Of a stretch of DNA of 64,000 bases, positions 26,130-34,482 are shown in pieces. The notes below the pieces were generated by a model, which ran no database searches, was not told where the DNA came from, and worked only from the letters and a program-made list of their open reading frames with translations. Position numbers and translations under genes: made by a program. Positions within the stretch are counted from its first letter, which is position 1. Every line of letters starts with the position of its first letter. The stretch is from Dokdonia sp. (GTDB taxonomy: Bacteria > Bacteroidota > Bacteroidia > Flavobacteriales > Flavobacteriaceae), in contig JAHDIF010000001.1 in assembly GCA_020630915.1 (NCBI GenBank), positions 203,073 to 267,072 of the forward strand, written 5' to 3'.

Positions 26130-26711
26130 TTACTTCGTAACAAATATCAATACAAATAGGAAAATCCATAAAAGGTCTAAAAAGTGCCAAAACGTGACTC
26201 CTAATGACAATCCTAAATGCGACTCCTTGGTATACTTCCCTCTAAGGTGATTTACAAAAACCGTAATAAGCGATATAAATCCAGCAGCTACGTGCGCCAT
26301 ATGCACCGCTATGATTAAAAACAAGAAGGTAGTGGTAATATTACTTGCTGCACCTGTAAAATAATATCCCTGTGCTGTAAGCGCTTGAAAACCTACAAAC
26401 TGAGACACCACAAAGGCAACACCTAACCCAATGGTTACTACAAGTAGGATGGTTCCTAACTGTTTTTTTCCTTCTACAATTGCTTTTTTAGCAAGATGAA
26501 TCGTAAGACTACTGAGTATGATAAGGGCCGTAGAAATAATTAATGCCTGCGGAAAATCGTAGTTTTCAAGCCAATCTCTGCGCTCCATACTTACAATATA
26601 AGCACTGGTAAGACCCGCAAAAGTCATACACAAACTAATAATCCCAAACCAAAGCATTTGCTTTTTGGCTCTATCTGTTTTGTGTCTTTCTGTTCCTTGT
26701 GTGTAATCCAT
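26130..26711 (-). CDS. Cytochrome c oxidase subunit III, short paralogue
   Basis: The 193-residue protein has five membrane helices. It opens with a charged N-terminus and LWFGIISLCMTFAGLTSAYI, and ends GVTFWHFLDLLWIFLFVLIF, matching heme-copper oxidase subunit III. It abuts ctaB with no gap (26711/26712). Having two subunit III-type genes in tandem is common in Bacteroidetes clusters. One may take the place of the missing two helices of the other, but this is inference. Confidence 0.9.
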   Translation of the reverse strand: MDYTQGTERHKTDRAKKQMLWFGIISLCMTFAGLTSAYIVSMERRDWLENYDFPQALIISTALIILSSLTIHLAKKAIVEGKKQLGTILLVVTIGLGVAFVVSQFVGFQALTAQGYYFTGAASNITTTFLFLIIAVHMAHVAAGFISLITVFVNHLRGKYTKESHLGLSLGVTFWHFLDLLWIFLFVLIFVTK

Positions 26712-27605
26712 CTATCTCAAAAATTTATCAATCACAAAAACGATTTGCAACAATGTAATGTACGTAACGCTGGAAAGCATTAAGCGCTTTGCCGTTACTG
26801 CATCTCTCTTTTTATACAACTGTATAGCCCAATAGAGCATAAACAACCCTAAACCTCCTACCACAATAGCTGCTATAGGCGACAAGTACAATGCTCCTGT
26901 AACCCCTAAAGCCGGCACAAGTGATGCAAGTATAGTCCAGATCGTATAGATCACTACCTGAAAAGCGGTACCCTTATCTCTTTTACCTGTGGGCAGCATA
27001 AAGAAGCCTCCTTTTTTATAATCGTCATACAAAAACCAACCTATTGCCCAAAAATGAGGGAACTGCCAGAAAAACTGAATCATAAATAACGTCCCCGGCT
27101 CAATACCAAAGTCATTAGTTGCAGCTACCCAACCCAGCATAAACGGAATCGCCCCAGGAAAAGCTCCTACAAAAACCGAAAGTGGTGTTTTGGTTTTTAA
27201 AGGTGTGTACAACAGCACATACATAAAAATAGAAATCCCACCAAACATGGCTGTTGTGGGATTGATATAGTATAATATTCCAAGACCTAAAATGGTAAAA
27301 ATAACCGCTATGGCCAGCGCCGTTCTTGTAGACATTCTACCAGAAGCCACAGGCCTATTTTTTGTGCGATCCATTAAGGCGTCTAGATCTTTTTCTAGCA
27401 CTTGGTTGTAGGCATTAGACGCACCTACCATAAAATAACCCCCTACTGCCAGCATTGCCACTATAAACCAGTCTATTTCATAAGCCCCTAAAAAATATCC
27501 TATAATACTGGAAAATACGACGCTTATAGACAATCGCATTTTTGTGATTTCTTTAAAATCTTGCCAAGGAGAGGCAGCGATTGTATGAGTTGCAACTTCG
27601 CTCAA
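26712..27605 (-). CDS. ctaB: Protoheme IX farnesyltransferase (heme O synthase)
   Basis: The enzyme adds a farnesyl group to heme B to make heme O, the precursor of the oxidase heme. The 297-residue protein has eight to nine membrane helices and the prenyl-diphosphate loop NAYNQVLEKDLDALMDRT (64-81), with a second acidic loop in YDDYKKGG. The start is TTG at 27605: the upstream frame has a stop 13 bases away and the next ATG (residue 23) would remove conserved sequence. It is the first gene of the oxidase cluster. Confidence 0.93.
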   Translation of the reverse strand: MSEVATHTIAASPWQDFKEITKMRLSISVVFSSIIGYFLGAYEIDWFIVAMLAVGGYFMVGASNAYNQVLEKDLDALMDRTKNRPVASGRMSTRTALAIAVIFTILGLGILYYINPTTAMFGGISIFMYVLLYTPLKTKTPLSVFVGAFPGAIPFMLGWVAATNDFGIEPGTLFMIQFFWQFPHFWAIGWFLYDDYKKGGFFMLPTGKRDKGTAFQVVIYTIWTILASLVPALGVTGALYLSPIAAIVVGGLGLFMLYWAIQLYKKRDAVTAKRLMLSSVTYITLLQIVFVIDKFLR

Positions 27606-27702
27606 ATGACGGTAGAATTAGCAATTTTTTCGTTATGCAAAGATACTGCCCGAGACGCAGTTACACAATGTTTGCTGTGTCATAATTGTGTGTTAAAATT
27701 AC

Positions 27703-27716
27703 GCTTTCGCGAAAGG
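27703..27716. repeat. Palindrome with one change, intergenic copy
   Basis: GCTTTCGCGAAAGG differs from the core at the last base. It lies about 100 bases upstream of ctaB. Confidence 0.88.
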
Positions 27717-27743
27717 GTACTGCGTAACTTTCGACTACGCAGT

Positions 27744-27921
27744 TTTAAACCCAGATTATGCATTAGAACTTCGTGATGAGTTTTGAAACAGCAATAAAAT
27801 AGGATGTTTTCTTAGTTTTAGCATAGCACCGCTATGGTGAAACTCAAAAATATAGCGTAGCGGTCTATTTTGAAGCTGTTTCAAGACGGAATAGATTTTC
27901 TAATGCATAATGTGGGTTAAA
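27744..27921. repeat. Fold-back element with long imperfect terminal inverted repeats
   Basis: Bases 27744-27768 are near-complementary to 27898-27921 (ATGCATTAGAA against TTCTAATGCAT, and flanking bases). Bases 27783-27802 are near-complementary to 27865-27884 (TTGAAACAGC against GCTGTTTCAA). The centre holds a small hairpin, CACCGCTATGGTG. The whole makes a roughly 178-bp imperfect cruciform without a reading frame, and it fills most of the 330-base gap between ctaB and the MBL gene. It looks like a non-autonomous mobile element. Confidence 0.75.
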
Positions 27922-27935
27922 CCAATCAACATATT

Positions 27936-28796
27936 ATGAATAAGCCTATCTTTCTTGCCCTTTTGCTTCTAAGCACCATCGCCTGTGCGCAAGGTCGTTT
28001 GGATAAAGTTAAAATTACAGTCGAAAAAGTAACCGAAAACATCTACATGCTACAAGGAGCTGGTGGAAATATAGGAATCTCTACAGGAGAAGACGGCGTT
28101 TTTATGGTAGATGACCAGTTTGCACCTCTAAGCGAAAAAATACAAGCTGCCATAGCAACCGTTTCAGACAAGCCCGTGACTTTTTTAATGAATACCCATT
28201 TTCACGGTGATCATTCTGGTGGAAATGCCAACTTTGAAGCAAAAGGAGCAACCATCGTAGCACAAGACAACGTACGCAAGCGACTCGCCGAAAGTAAAAC
28301 TGAAGGACTCCCTGTAATTACGTTTAGTGATGACGCTACTTTTTACATGAACGGTAATGATATTTTCTTAACCCACGTACACAATGCCCACACAGATGGT
28401 GATGCGCTAGTATACTTTACACAAAGTAACGTGTTACACACTGGAGATACCTTTTTTAACGGTAGATTTCCTTTTATAGACGTGCGCAGAGGCGGGAGCC
28501 TCAAGGGAGACATTGAAGCTGCCAAAAAAGGACTGATGATTAGTAACGACGATACAAAAATCATCCCTGGTCACGGAGGACTTGCTACAAAGACAGATTA
28601 TAAAAAGTACCACGAGATGCTACAAGGCATTCATGACAATGTCTCTGCTGCCATACAACAAGGCAAAACCGAAGATCAAATAGCCGCAATGGAATCTCTT
28701 ACATCACAATGGTTTACAGACGCACAAACAGAAGGGCAATTTATCACGGGTGAGAAAATGAGGCGCACGGCTTATCAAAGCATCTCCCAAGAATAG
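27936..28796 (+). CDS. Secreted metallo-beta-lactamase-fold hydrolase
   Basis: The 286-residue protein has a signal peptide (1-19; STIAC could also be a weak lipobox) and the zinc-binding motif MNTHFHGDHSGGN with His88, His90, Asp92 and His93. Further ligands are in VHNAHTDGDALVYF, HTGDTFFNG and IPGHGG. The class resembles periplasmic MBL-fold hydrolases rather than true beta-lactamases; the substrate is not predictable. The gene starts 14 bases after the fold-back element, so its promoter may lie inside it. Confidence 0.88.
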   Translation: MNKPIFLALLLLSTIACAQGRLDKVKITVEKVTENIYMLQGAGGNIGISTGEDGVFMVDDQFAPLSEKIQAAIATVSDKPVTFLMNTHFHGDHSGGNANFEAKGATIVAQDNVRKRLAESKTEGLPVITFSDDATFYMNGNDIFLTHVHNAHTDGDALVYFTQSNVLHTGDTFFNGRFPFIDVRRGGSLKGDIEAAKKGLMISNDDTKIIPGHGGLATKTDYKKYHEMLQGIHDNVSAAIQQGKTEDQIAAMESLTSQWFTDAQTEGQFITGEKMRRTAYQSISQE

Positions 28797-28812
28797 TTCC
28801 TATCTTTAACAT

Positions 28813-29178
28813 ATGGAACTTACGACAAACTCTTTACGACCTTTTATAGGAGCTAAGGACTACGCGATCTCAAGAGATTTTTATACAAGAATCGGTTTTA
28901 CAGAACGTATTATATCTCCAGATATGTCTCTTTTTATCATGGGGACCGTTTCCTTTTACCTTCAAGATGCCTATGTAAAAGATTGGGTAGATAATAGTAT
29001 GTTATTTCTAGAGATAGCAGAATTAGACGCCTACTTAGATCACTTAAAATCAATTGATATAACGAGCATAAAAGGCGTACGTCTTTCCAAAATACAGGAC
29101 AATGACTGGGGTCGGGAATTTTTTATGCACGATCCATCGGGAATTTTATGGCATATTGGAAATTTTAAATCGCACTAA
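28813..29178 (+). CDS. Glyoxalase/bleomycin-resistance (VOC) superfamily protein
   Basis: The 121-residue protein shows the beta-alpha-beta-beta-beta pattern of a VOC fold, with RPFIGAKDYAISRDFYTRIG at the start and FFMHDPSGILWHIGNF at the end. The usual metal-ligand pattern is not complete: the first half lacks a clear His/Glu pair. Function is therefore unassigned. It follows the MBL gene by 16 bases and may be co-transcribed with it. Confidence 0.75.
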   Translation: MELTTNSLRPFIGAKDYAISRDFYTRIGFTERIISPDMSLFIMGTVSFYLQDAYVKDWVDNSMLFLEIAELDAYLDHLKSIDITSIKGVRLSKIQDNDWGREFFMHDPSGILWHIGNFKSH

Positions 29179-29193
29179 ACCATACATCGTCTT

Positions 29194-29286
29194 TGTCAAA
29201 CTGAGCCTTTCGACGAGCTCAAGACAGGCGCTATCTAAGTTTTAAGAGAAAGGCGATTACAGATCCTTCGACAGGCTCAGGATAAC
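29194..29286. repeat. MITE-like repeat unit with CTGAGCCT..TCGA inverted ends
   Basis: The left end (GTCAAACTGAGCCTTTCGAC, 29194-29213) matches the reverse complement of the right end (29261-29286, containing CCTTCGACAGGCTCAGGAT). This sequence type is a familiar dispersed repeat in Bacteroidetes genomes. The unit is about 93 bp and has no reading frame. Confidence 0.65.
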
Positions 29287-29304
29287 AAGGGAATAAAAAC
29301 AAGC

Positions 29305-29424
29305 CGTCAACCTCAACTTGTTTCAGGTTTTCATACTGCTTTGAAGATAAGACAATTTTATAGGAGATTTTACTTTGCGATACCTGAGTTTCTTGTGCGA
29401 TTCTGAAACAAGTTCAGAATGACG
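29305..29424. repeat. MITE-like inverted-repeat element, copy 1
   Basis: It starts CGTCAACCTCAACTTGTTTC and ends with CTGAAACAAGTTCAGAATGA plus CG, the near reverse complement. The interior shares TCATACTGCTTTGAAGA and TTCTTGTG with copy 2. The right end resembles the common Bacteroidetes repeat that reads GTCATTCTGAACTTGTTTCA on the other strand. Confidence 0.75.
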
Positions 29425-29443
29425 GAACGGCACTAGGACTAAA

Positions 29444-29580
29444 CGTCAACCTGAACTTGTTTCAGGTTCTCATACTGCTTTGAAGAAGGTGACAGTTTTT
29501 ATAGAAGCAACTTTCATTGAAGATTATACCATACACACCCAGAGCTTCTTGTGTGATTCTGAAACAAGTTCAGAATGACG
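29444..29580. repeat. MITE-like inverted-repeat element, copy 2
   Basis: The 22-base ends (29444-29465 and 29559-29580) are complementary at 20 positions. It lies 19 bases after copy 1 in the same orientation, so the pair looks like a tandem duplication or two insertions. Together with the unit at 29194 it fills the 414-base gap between the VOC gene and the lipoprotein gene. Confidence 0.78.
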
Positions 29581-29592
29581 GAATGGAGTAGG

Positions 29593-30003
29593 TTAATACA
29601 CAACATATTCCAGATCTTGATATACGAAAGTAGCGCCATAATCGGTTTCTTTTTTAGTGTATCGTAGTCCTATTAATTGTGCACCAGAAACATCCTTTGT
29701 AGGAGATAACTTTATGTGTTCCATATCTTCCTCTGCAATAAGGAGGCAAAGCTTCCCGCAAAAGGCATCTCCATAAGCACTTACTACAATGTAATTTTGA
29801 CCAAAGAACTCCTCTCGCATTTCAAAATAGTAATCTACTTCTGGACTTTCTTTGATGAGTCTGTACAACTCTAGCTGGTAAGCGGCCGTATTATAGTCAT
29901 TTTTACCCAAGATTGGGTTGAGCTGAGAACGGTGGCAGTTTGATTCTTGACAAGAAAACAACAACAGACTCACCATCCCCACTAAGGTGATTCTTACTAA
30001 CAT
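29593..30003 (-). CDS. Small lipoprotein, function unknown
   Basis: The ATG at 30003 is chosen over a TTG two codons earlier. The 136-residue protein has a lipoprotein signal with lipobox LLFSC (Cys18), then a cysteine-containing region (ESNCHRSQ and DAFCGKLCLL) that could form disulfides in the periplasm. I do not recognise the family. It lies between repeat-rich gaps and looks like an accessory gene. Confidence 0.65.
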   Translation of the reverse strand: MLVRITLVGMVSLLLFSCQESNCHRSQLNPILGKNDYNTAAYQLELYRLIKESPEVDYYFEMREEFFGQNYIVVSAYGDAFCGKLCLLIAEEDMEHIKLSPTKDVSGAQLIGLRYTKKETDYGATFVYQDLEYVVY

Positions 30004-30091
30004 ATCCAATAAGGTTTAAGGAGTCGTTGTCTGCCTAAACATATAACGCTAGGATAGATTAAGATCGTATGTGATGAAAGGTGTTTTTTAT

Positions 30092-30150
30092 GCTTTCGCG
30101 AAATTTAGCTTGCGAGATTTAGAACCTTTGGAAGAGCGAAGCTCTAAAGT
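30092..30150 (+). repeat. Extended palindromic element, diverged copy E
   Basis: It starts GCTTTCGCGAAATT and can be aligned along its whole length with copies A-D (CTTGCGAGATT, then GAAGAGCGAAG, then CTCTAAAG), but with many substitutions. It is intergenic, just downstream of the remB-like gene. Confidence 0.65.
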
Positions 30151-30157
30151 ATACTCC

Positions 30158-32278
30158 CTAATAATCATAATACCAATTAAACAAATCTGTTCGAAACCCA
30201 ATATTAAACCAGAGCGTATTTGTATCGAAGTTTAAAGCATCTTGCGTCTCTACCTTAAAATCGCGGTAAATTGCGTTTGCATATACTTTAAGATTGGTAG
30301 CTGGGTTGATGAGATAGCCTACTTCTAGATCTCCATAAAAAGTAGTGGCTTTATTCCCTTGAAAGAATTCAATTCCTGTATCACTTGGTCTGTTCTCATC
30401 ATTACCATAGATACTACCTCCAAAATACACGTCATTAATATCTCCTATCTCAAGACCTCGCGTTCCTAGAATAATTTTTCCTGTACCGTACCAGCGGTCT
30501 CTCTCATATCGTGCAATTGCAATATATTCTTTGAAGTTTGCTCCCCACTGGTGTGCTAGAGACTGGTTTGCGTGACCATAGTTAAGCTGTATCTCGTTAT
30601 TCGAGTAGGTGTAAGGGCGCACTTGATTGTACTCCCCTTGCAACGTTAGATTAGGCACCCCAAAAGCATTGTAATATTTCACTCCTAATTGTACGCCCTG
30701 CTTATTTCTATAATCTTGGTTACCACCAGTAATAGCATCTGCCGTAAATTCATCTATAACCACTTGCCCATAGGCATTAACACGATCGTTAAACTTATAC
30801 TTTCCTGAAAGACCAATAAGCGCGTTCCCTCCTCGAGAACCTGTAGAGAATTCGATCGCTCTAAAAAAGATAACTGGATTGAGATAATTAAGATCAAAAC
30901 CACGGTCGTTTTCATTATCCCAAATAACCGACTCAAAGAATCCCAGATTAAGTTTCTTACTTACATTCCAACTCAAGTAATGATTAGCCATAAATTTAGT
31001 TCTAAAAGAACCATCTGCCGTAACTTCTGGACGGACATCTCTTAGAGAGGTCCACGTGTTTGTATACTTAATCTTCCAGAAGGTGGTATTTAATTTTATA
31101 AAAGGATAGTAGCTAGAATTATCACTCAATAAAAGGGAGCGATATCCGTCTCCTATAAATTGTTTTCCGTGACCTATTTGTAGATTAAAATATTTACTAG
31201 GTGTAAAAGAAAGATATCCTTCGGCTACGGGATAATCTAGATCTCCATTTCTTCCTGTTTTGGCAATACCACGGCTAGGGATAATTGCTGGATTTCCTCC
31301 ATCGGGCCTCAGTGATCTTGCAAATCGATCAAAGTACCCAGGAAATCTTCCTTGGCTCTCATATACAGCCGCAAAGAAGTTAAGTTTTTTACCTAATCCT
31401 CCTTGTACAAAAACTGCTCTTGTATTATTATACGTAAAATCATTTTTAGAAAGATCGTCTGTTTCCAAACCTAGCTGTAGATCTGCGGCGGGGTCTAATG
31501 TAAACCAGTAGTCTTCTCCCTGCACGCGCACCATATGCTCATCAGACCACTTGCGCCCCCACCAGCCTGTTTTGCCTGTGGCTAGAGAATCTGCAACGGC
31601 TATAAAATCGTAATAAGGATCTACCATATCATACAAAAAAGGCTTGCTCGCCGTATGGCTATTGGTCCCTACTAGATTCAATTGTTGATCAAATCGTGAA
31701 TATACTTGATGCGAAAAAGGAATATTCAACTGGCTACTAAACTTTTGATCTCTTTGAAATTCTAAATTTTTAATAGCATCGTATTCTTCTTTTAGAGGAT
31801 TGTTTTCTTGATTGACCTGAGCCACATTAGCATCTGTTTGATCTGATGGTTGTGGACTCGATATAGCATTTCGCGAAAGCGGTATTTTAATAGGCATCGT
31901 AAACTGCATAAACGTTGGATCTCCTCCATACGTAGCAGGATTAATGGTAGGGAGTTTATTAAAAACTTTCTGCGCCTCCTCCTTAAGCTCTTTGTAAATA
32001 GCTTCTGTATGTAATAGTTTAAAAGTTCCTTCTTTAGTCACTTCAAATAGGAGCACTATCTGACCTTCATAATTTTCTTGTGCTACTTTATCTGGAACAT
32101 TAAAATTATCTAGCACAAATTGTGTAAGCGTACTATTAAAACAATAGGGTAATTCTTTTATTTCTGAGCCTTTGCACTCTTCAAAAACGGGATATTTCTC
32201 AAAGTCGCTCAAGCTTACTTGGGCATACGAAAATCCGGAAATTACAAGAAGTGCTAGTAGGTAGTAAATTCTTTGCAT
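30158..32278 (-). CDS. RemB-like gliding-motility/capsule-assembly-type outer membrane protein with N-terminal TonB-C-like domain
   Basis: The 706-residue protein has a signal peptide (1-19, ending SYAQ). An N-terminal domain at about 25-135 resembles a TonB C-terminal domain (VLLFEVTKEGTFKLLHTEAI, EEAQKVFNKLPTINPATYGG). A large beta-rich barrel-type region follows (about 200-706). Flavobacterial proteins of this build are annotated as gliding protein RemB or Wzi-like capsule assembly proteins, and I cannot separate these from sequence. The two genes upstream encode TonB paralogues with the same short motif. Residues PLSRN near 134-138 come from a decayed palindrome. Confidence 0.6.
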   Translation of the reverse strand: MQRIYYLLALLVISGFSYAQVSLSDFEKYPVFEECKGSEIKELPYCFNSTLTQFVLDNFNVPDKVAQENYEGQIVLLFEVTKEGTFKLLHTEAIYKELKEEAQKVFNKLPTINPATYGGDPTFMQFTMPIKIPLSRNAISSPQPSDQTDANVAQVNQENNPLKEEYDAIKNLEFQRDQKFSSQLNIPFSHQVYSRFDQQLNLVGTNSHTASKPFLYDMVDPYYDFIAVADSLATGKTGWWGRKWSDEHMVRVQGEDYWFTLDPAADLQLGLETDDLSKNDFTYNNTRAVFVQGGLGKKLNFFAAVYESQGRFPGYFDRFARSLRPDGGNPAIIPSRGIAKTGRNGDLDYPVAEGYLSFTPSKYFNLQIGHGKQFIGDGYRSLLLSDNSSYYPFIKLNTTFWKIKYTNTWTSLRDVRPEVTADGSFRTKFMANHYLSWNVSKKLNLGFFESVIWDNENDRGFDLNYLNPVIFFRAIEFSTGSRGGNALIGLSGKYKFNDRVNAYGQVVIDEFTADAITGGNQDYRNKQGVQLGVKYYNAFGVPNLTLQGEYNQVRPYTYSNNEIQLNYGHANQSLAHQWGANFKEYIAIARYERDRWYGTGKIILGTRGLEIGDINDVYFGGSIYGNDENRPSDTGIEFFQGNKATTFYGDLEVGYLINPATNLKVYANAIYRDFKVETQDALNFDTNTLWFNIGFRTDLFNWYYDY
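31867..31880. repeat. Palindrome with two changes inside the remB-like gene
   Basis: CATTTCGCGAAAGC keeps 12 of 14 core bases. In the gene it is read as LSRN, in the linker between the TonB-like domain and the barrel. Confidence 0.75.
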
Positions 32279-32321
32279 GTTGTAGGGTACCTTTGGGAGT
32301 GAAAGATAGGAATTTTAAATA

Positions 32322-32351
32322 CAAAAATCCCGCTACTAGCAGCAGCGGGAT
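32322..32351 (-). terminator. Terminator after the tonB paralogue
   Basis: ATCCCGCT pairs with AGCGGGAT around a 9-base loop. On the minus strand it is followed by TTTTTG. It lies 24 bases past the stop of the gene at 32375. Confidence 0.8.
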
Positions 32352-32374
32352 GATTGATAAATGATGCCTCAATG

Positions 32375-33172
32375 TTACTCTTGAATTTTGAAAGAGATTC
32401 TCTGGGAGTAAATAACGCCTATGTTTTTATTTCCCTGTCTACCTGGTATCATGTCTGGTAATAAATCTATTACTCTTTTTGCTTCTTCCTCTAATTTATC
32501 GTGAGGAGCTCTAGCTTTAACATCGGTAACCTTACCTGTTGCGTCTACAGTAAACATAACATCAATATTATTTATACCTGAAAGTCCAAGTCGTTCTCCT
32601 AATTGAGTATCAAACTTTTTCTGAATAAGTCGAGAAACTTTGGAACTCATGCATTCACGACGTTCATCGTTAGTATCCATTTTTTCACATCCTGGAAACA
32701 GAGGTGCTTCCTCAATAAAAGCAAGAGGTATGGGCGCAAAGTCCTCCTCTTCATCCACATATGTAACTCCAGCGTTAGGATCTATCATAGGAGTGTCAAT
32801 TTCCGGCTCTGTTGTTCCCTTCAAAACGGTTTCAATTAATTCCTTATCATTATCAATAGGGGTCACATCATCAGGAATGAATTGCTGCGGTTCAGGCTCC
32901 TTAATTTCTGGAATTTTGACTTCAACAATCTTTTTTTGAACTTGGAAATTCTGATCCCAAACCGCTTCTTCAAAGTCATCATCCATCGTGTCTGATTTAT
33001 ACGCCCTAGTAGGCATCTTGACCTCCATAAAGAAAATGGCGACTAGCAAGGCTAGTATTAATCCCACTTGAAAGTGCAGCGTGGGATTTCTTCGTAAATT
33101 TGCTGCATGCTTGCGTGATGCGGTGTACGATTCGTTTTGGCGAACGTTCGTACGATCTTGTGAATTTTTCAT
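32375..33172 (-). CDS. Energy transducer TonB, short-linker paralogue
   Basis: The ATG at 33172 (MKNSQDRTNVRQNE) is preferred over the first possible start 19 codons upstream, since the upstream stretch is not protein-like. The 265-residue protein has a membrane helix near 37-53 (LHFQVGLILALLVAIFFME) and a central acidic linker. A C-terminal TonB domain follows the motif FIEEAPLFPGCEKMDTNDER. TonB couples inner-membrane ExbBD energy to outer-membrane receptors. It is closely related to the gene upstream but lacks its long proline run. Confidence 0.88.
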   Translation of the reverse strand: MKNSQDRTNVRQNESYTASRKHAANLRRNPTLHFQVGLILALLVAIFFMEVKMPTRAYKSDTMDDDFEEAVWDQNFQVQKKIVEVKIPEIKEPEPQQFIPDDVTPIDNDKELIETVLKGTTEPEIDTPMIDPNAGVTYVDEEEDFAPIPLAFIEEAPLFPGCEKMDTNDERRECMSSKVSRLIQKKFDTQLGERLGLSGINNIDVMFTVDATGKVTDVKARAPHDKLEEEAKRVIDLLPDMIPGRQGNKNIGVIYSQRISFKIQE

Positions 33173-33233
33173 AAGATGTGGTTTTAAAAATGTTAAACAA
33201 TTATTAAAACGAATCAACAAGCATACCAAAAAG

Positions 33234-33263
33234 AAATCCCGAAAGCTTACGCGATCGGGATTT
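33234..33263 (-). terminator. Terminator-like hairpin between the two tonB genes
   Basis: AAATCCCGA pairs with TCGGGATTT around a 12-base loop, followed on the minus strand by TTCTTTTTGG. It would separate the two tonB transcripts. Confidence 0.75.
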
Positions 33264-33291
33264 CATATTTTATAAGGATAACTAAAAAGTC

Positions 33292-34020
33292 TTAGTCTTC
33301 TACTTTAAATGTAATAGGCAGCGAATAAAGAACCCCCACTGGTTGTCCTCTTTGCTTACCTGGTGTCATTTTAGGTAATAATTTAATTACTCTTTCTGCT
33401 TCTTGCTCCAATCTTGGGTGTGGTGCACGAGATCTAATATTAACGATATTACCCTTCTTGTCAATCTTAAAACTTACAAAAATTCTGTTAACTCCTTGAA
33501 GACCTAAATCCGCCCCTAACTCAGTATTGAATTTTCTGTTTACAAGCTTACTTACCTTCTCACTCATACACTTCTTACGATCGTTGTTATTCGTCTTAGA
33601 TTCACATCCTGGAAAAATTGGTACATTTTCGATCACTGCAAAGGGTACGTCTGCAATTTCTTCTTCTTCTTCTACAACCTCTACTTCTTCTACCTCAACA
33701 ATTTCTTCGTCGGCATCAGTTTCTGTAGATTCTATAATCGTTTCTTCTATTTCTTCTTCATCCTCTACAACCTCGATAATTTCTGGTGCTGGTGGCGGTG
33801 GCGGTGGCGGTGGTGGCGGTGGAGTATTTAACTCTGTGATTGGAATTTCTTCATCATCTTCATCGTCAAGATCTAGTGTTCCAATATCTATACCGCTTCT
33901 ATCATACGTCTTATGCTCGATAGCTCTCCAAGCAAAGAACAAGACTAGAATAAGTCCAATTTGGAAAAACAGCATACTTCTCTTTCGAAGGTCTGCTTTT
34001 GGGTTTTTCTTAGGTTCCAT
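33292..34020 (-). CDS. Energy transducer TonB, proline-rich
   Basis: The 242-residue protein has a cytoplasmic basic N-terminus and a membrane helix near 15-34 (LFFQIGLILVLFFAWRAI). A run of 11 prolines follows around 67-77, then an acidic stretch rich in Glu and a C-terminal TonB domain with FPGCESKTNNNDRKKCMSEK and IVNIRSRAPHPRLEQEAERV. The acidic and proline segments probably span the periplasm. It supplies proton-motive energy to outer-membrane transporters. Confidence 0.92.
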   Translation of the reverse strand: MEPKKNPKADLRKRSMLFFQIGLILVLFFAWRAIEHKTYDRSGIDIGTLDLDDEDDEEIPITELNTPPPPPPPPPPPAPEIIEVVEDEEEIEETIIESTETDADEEIVEVEEVEVVEEEEEIADVPFAVIENVPIFPGCESKTNNNDRKKCMSEKVSKLVNRKFNTELGADLGLQGVNRIFVSFKIDKKGNIVNIRSRAPHPRLEQEAERVIKLLPKMTPGKQRGQPVGVLYSLPITFKVED

Positions 34021-34074
34021 ATTATTAAAAGTATTTAAGAAGCTAAAGTAACGAAATAAAAAAGTAAAATAAAA

Positions 34075-34482
34075 CTAAAATTTCGATTTTAGCAGGGTTG
34101 TTTGAGTAATCAACAGAAGTGCAACACCTAGCGCCAGTAAAACTCCCAAAGTATTTGCAACAATATCCCACCCGTCTGCGGTTCTGTATGTTGTTAATAT
34201 ACCTTGTAAGAATTCAATAAATATGCCATAAATAATAACCATGAAGGATACTACAAGGAGTCTTTTTATGACAATGGTTTTATCTCTAAAGGGTTTGCGG
34301 AATAACTCCCAAAGTATCCATAACAACGCCAGTCCAAAATAACCTCCTACGTGAACCACCTTGTCAAAGTTATTAGGTGGCTGTGGCAAGTCGCTCAAAT
34401 TAATTAAAGAGCCTGCGGTAAGAAATAGCGTGTAGGCTATAACGGCATAGATAAAAAACTTATGCCCCAATAAGCGCTGCAT
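34075..34482 (-). CDS. VanZ-like family membrane protein
   Basis: The 135-residue protein has four membrane segments and the family pattern (DKVVHVGGYFGLALLWILWE and GIFIEFLQG, then TADGWDIVANTLGVLLALGV). The VanZ family is named for a teicoplanin-resistance factor, but most members have no known role. Its start overlaps the gcvH stop region by 23 bases, so the two are probably translationally coupled. Confidence 0.85.
   Translation of the reverse strand: MQRLLGHKFFIYAVIAYTLFLTAGSLINLSDLPQPPNNFDKVVHVGGYFGLALLWILWELFRKPFRDKTIVIKRLLVVSFMVIIYGIFIEFLQGILTTYRTADGWDIVANTLGVLLALGVALLLITQTTLLKSKF

Noticed and set aside
28813-29178. Bleomycin or antibiotic resistance function for the VOC protein
   Set aside because: The fold alone does not show this and the typical metal ligands are incomplete.
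29194-29580. A CRISPR array, because of several short repeats close together
   Set aside because: The repeats are inverted ends of two or three longer units, not regularly spaced direct repeats with unique spacers, and no cas gene is nearby.
33527-34051. A plus-strand frame with long serine and glycine runs
   Set aside because: It is the antisense of the proline- and glutamate-rich part of tonB.
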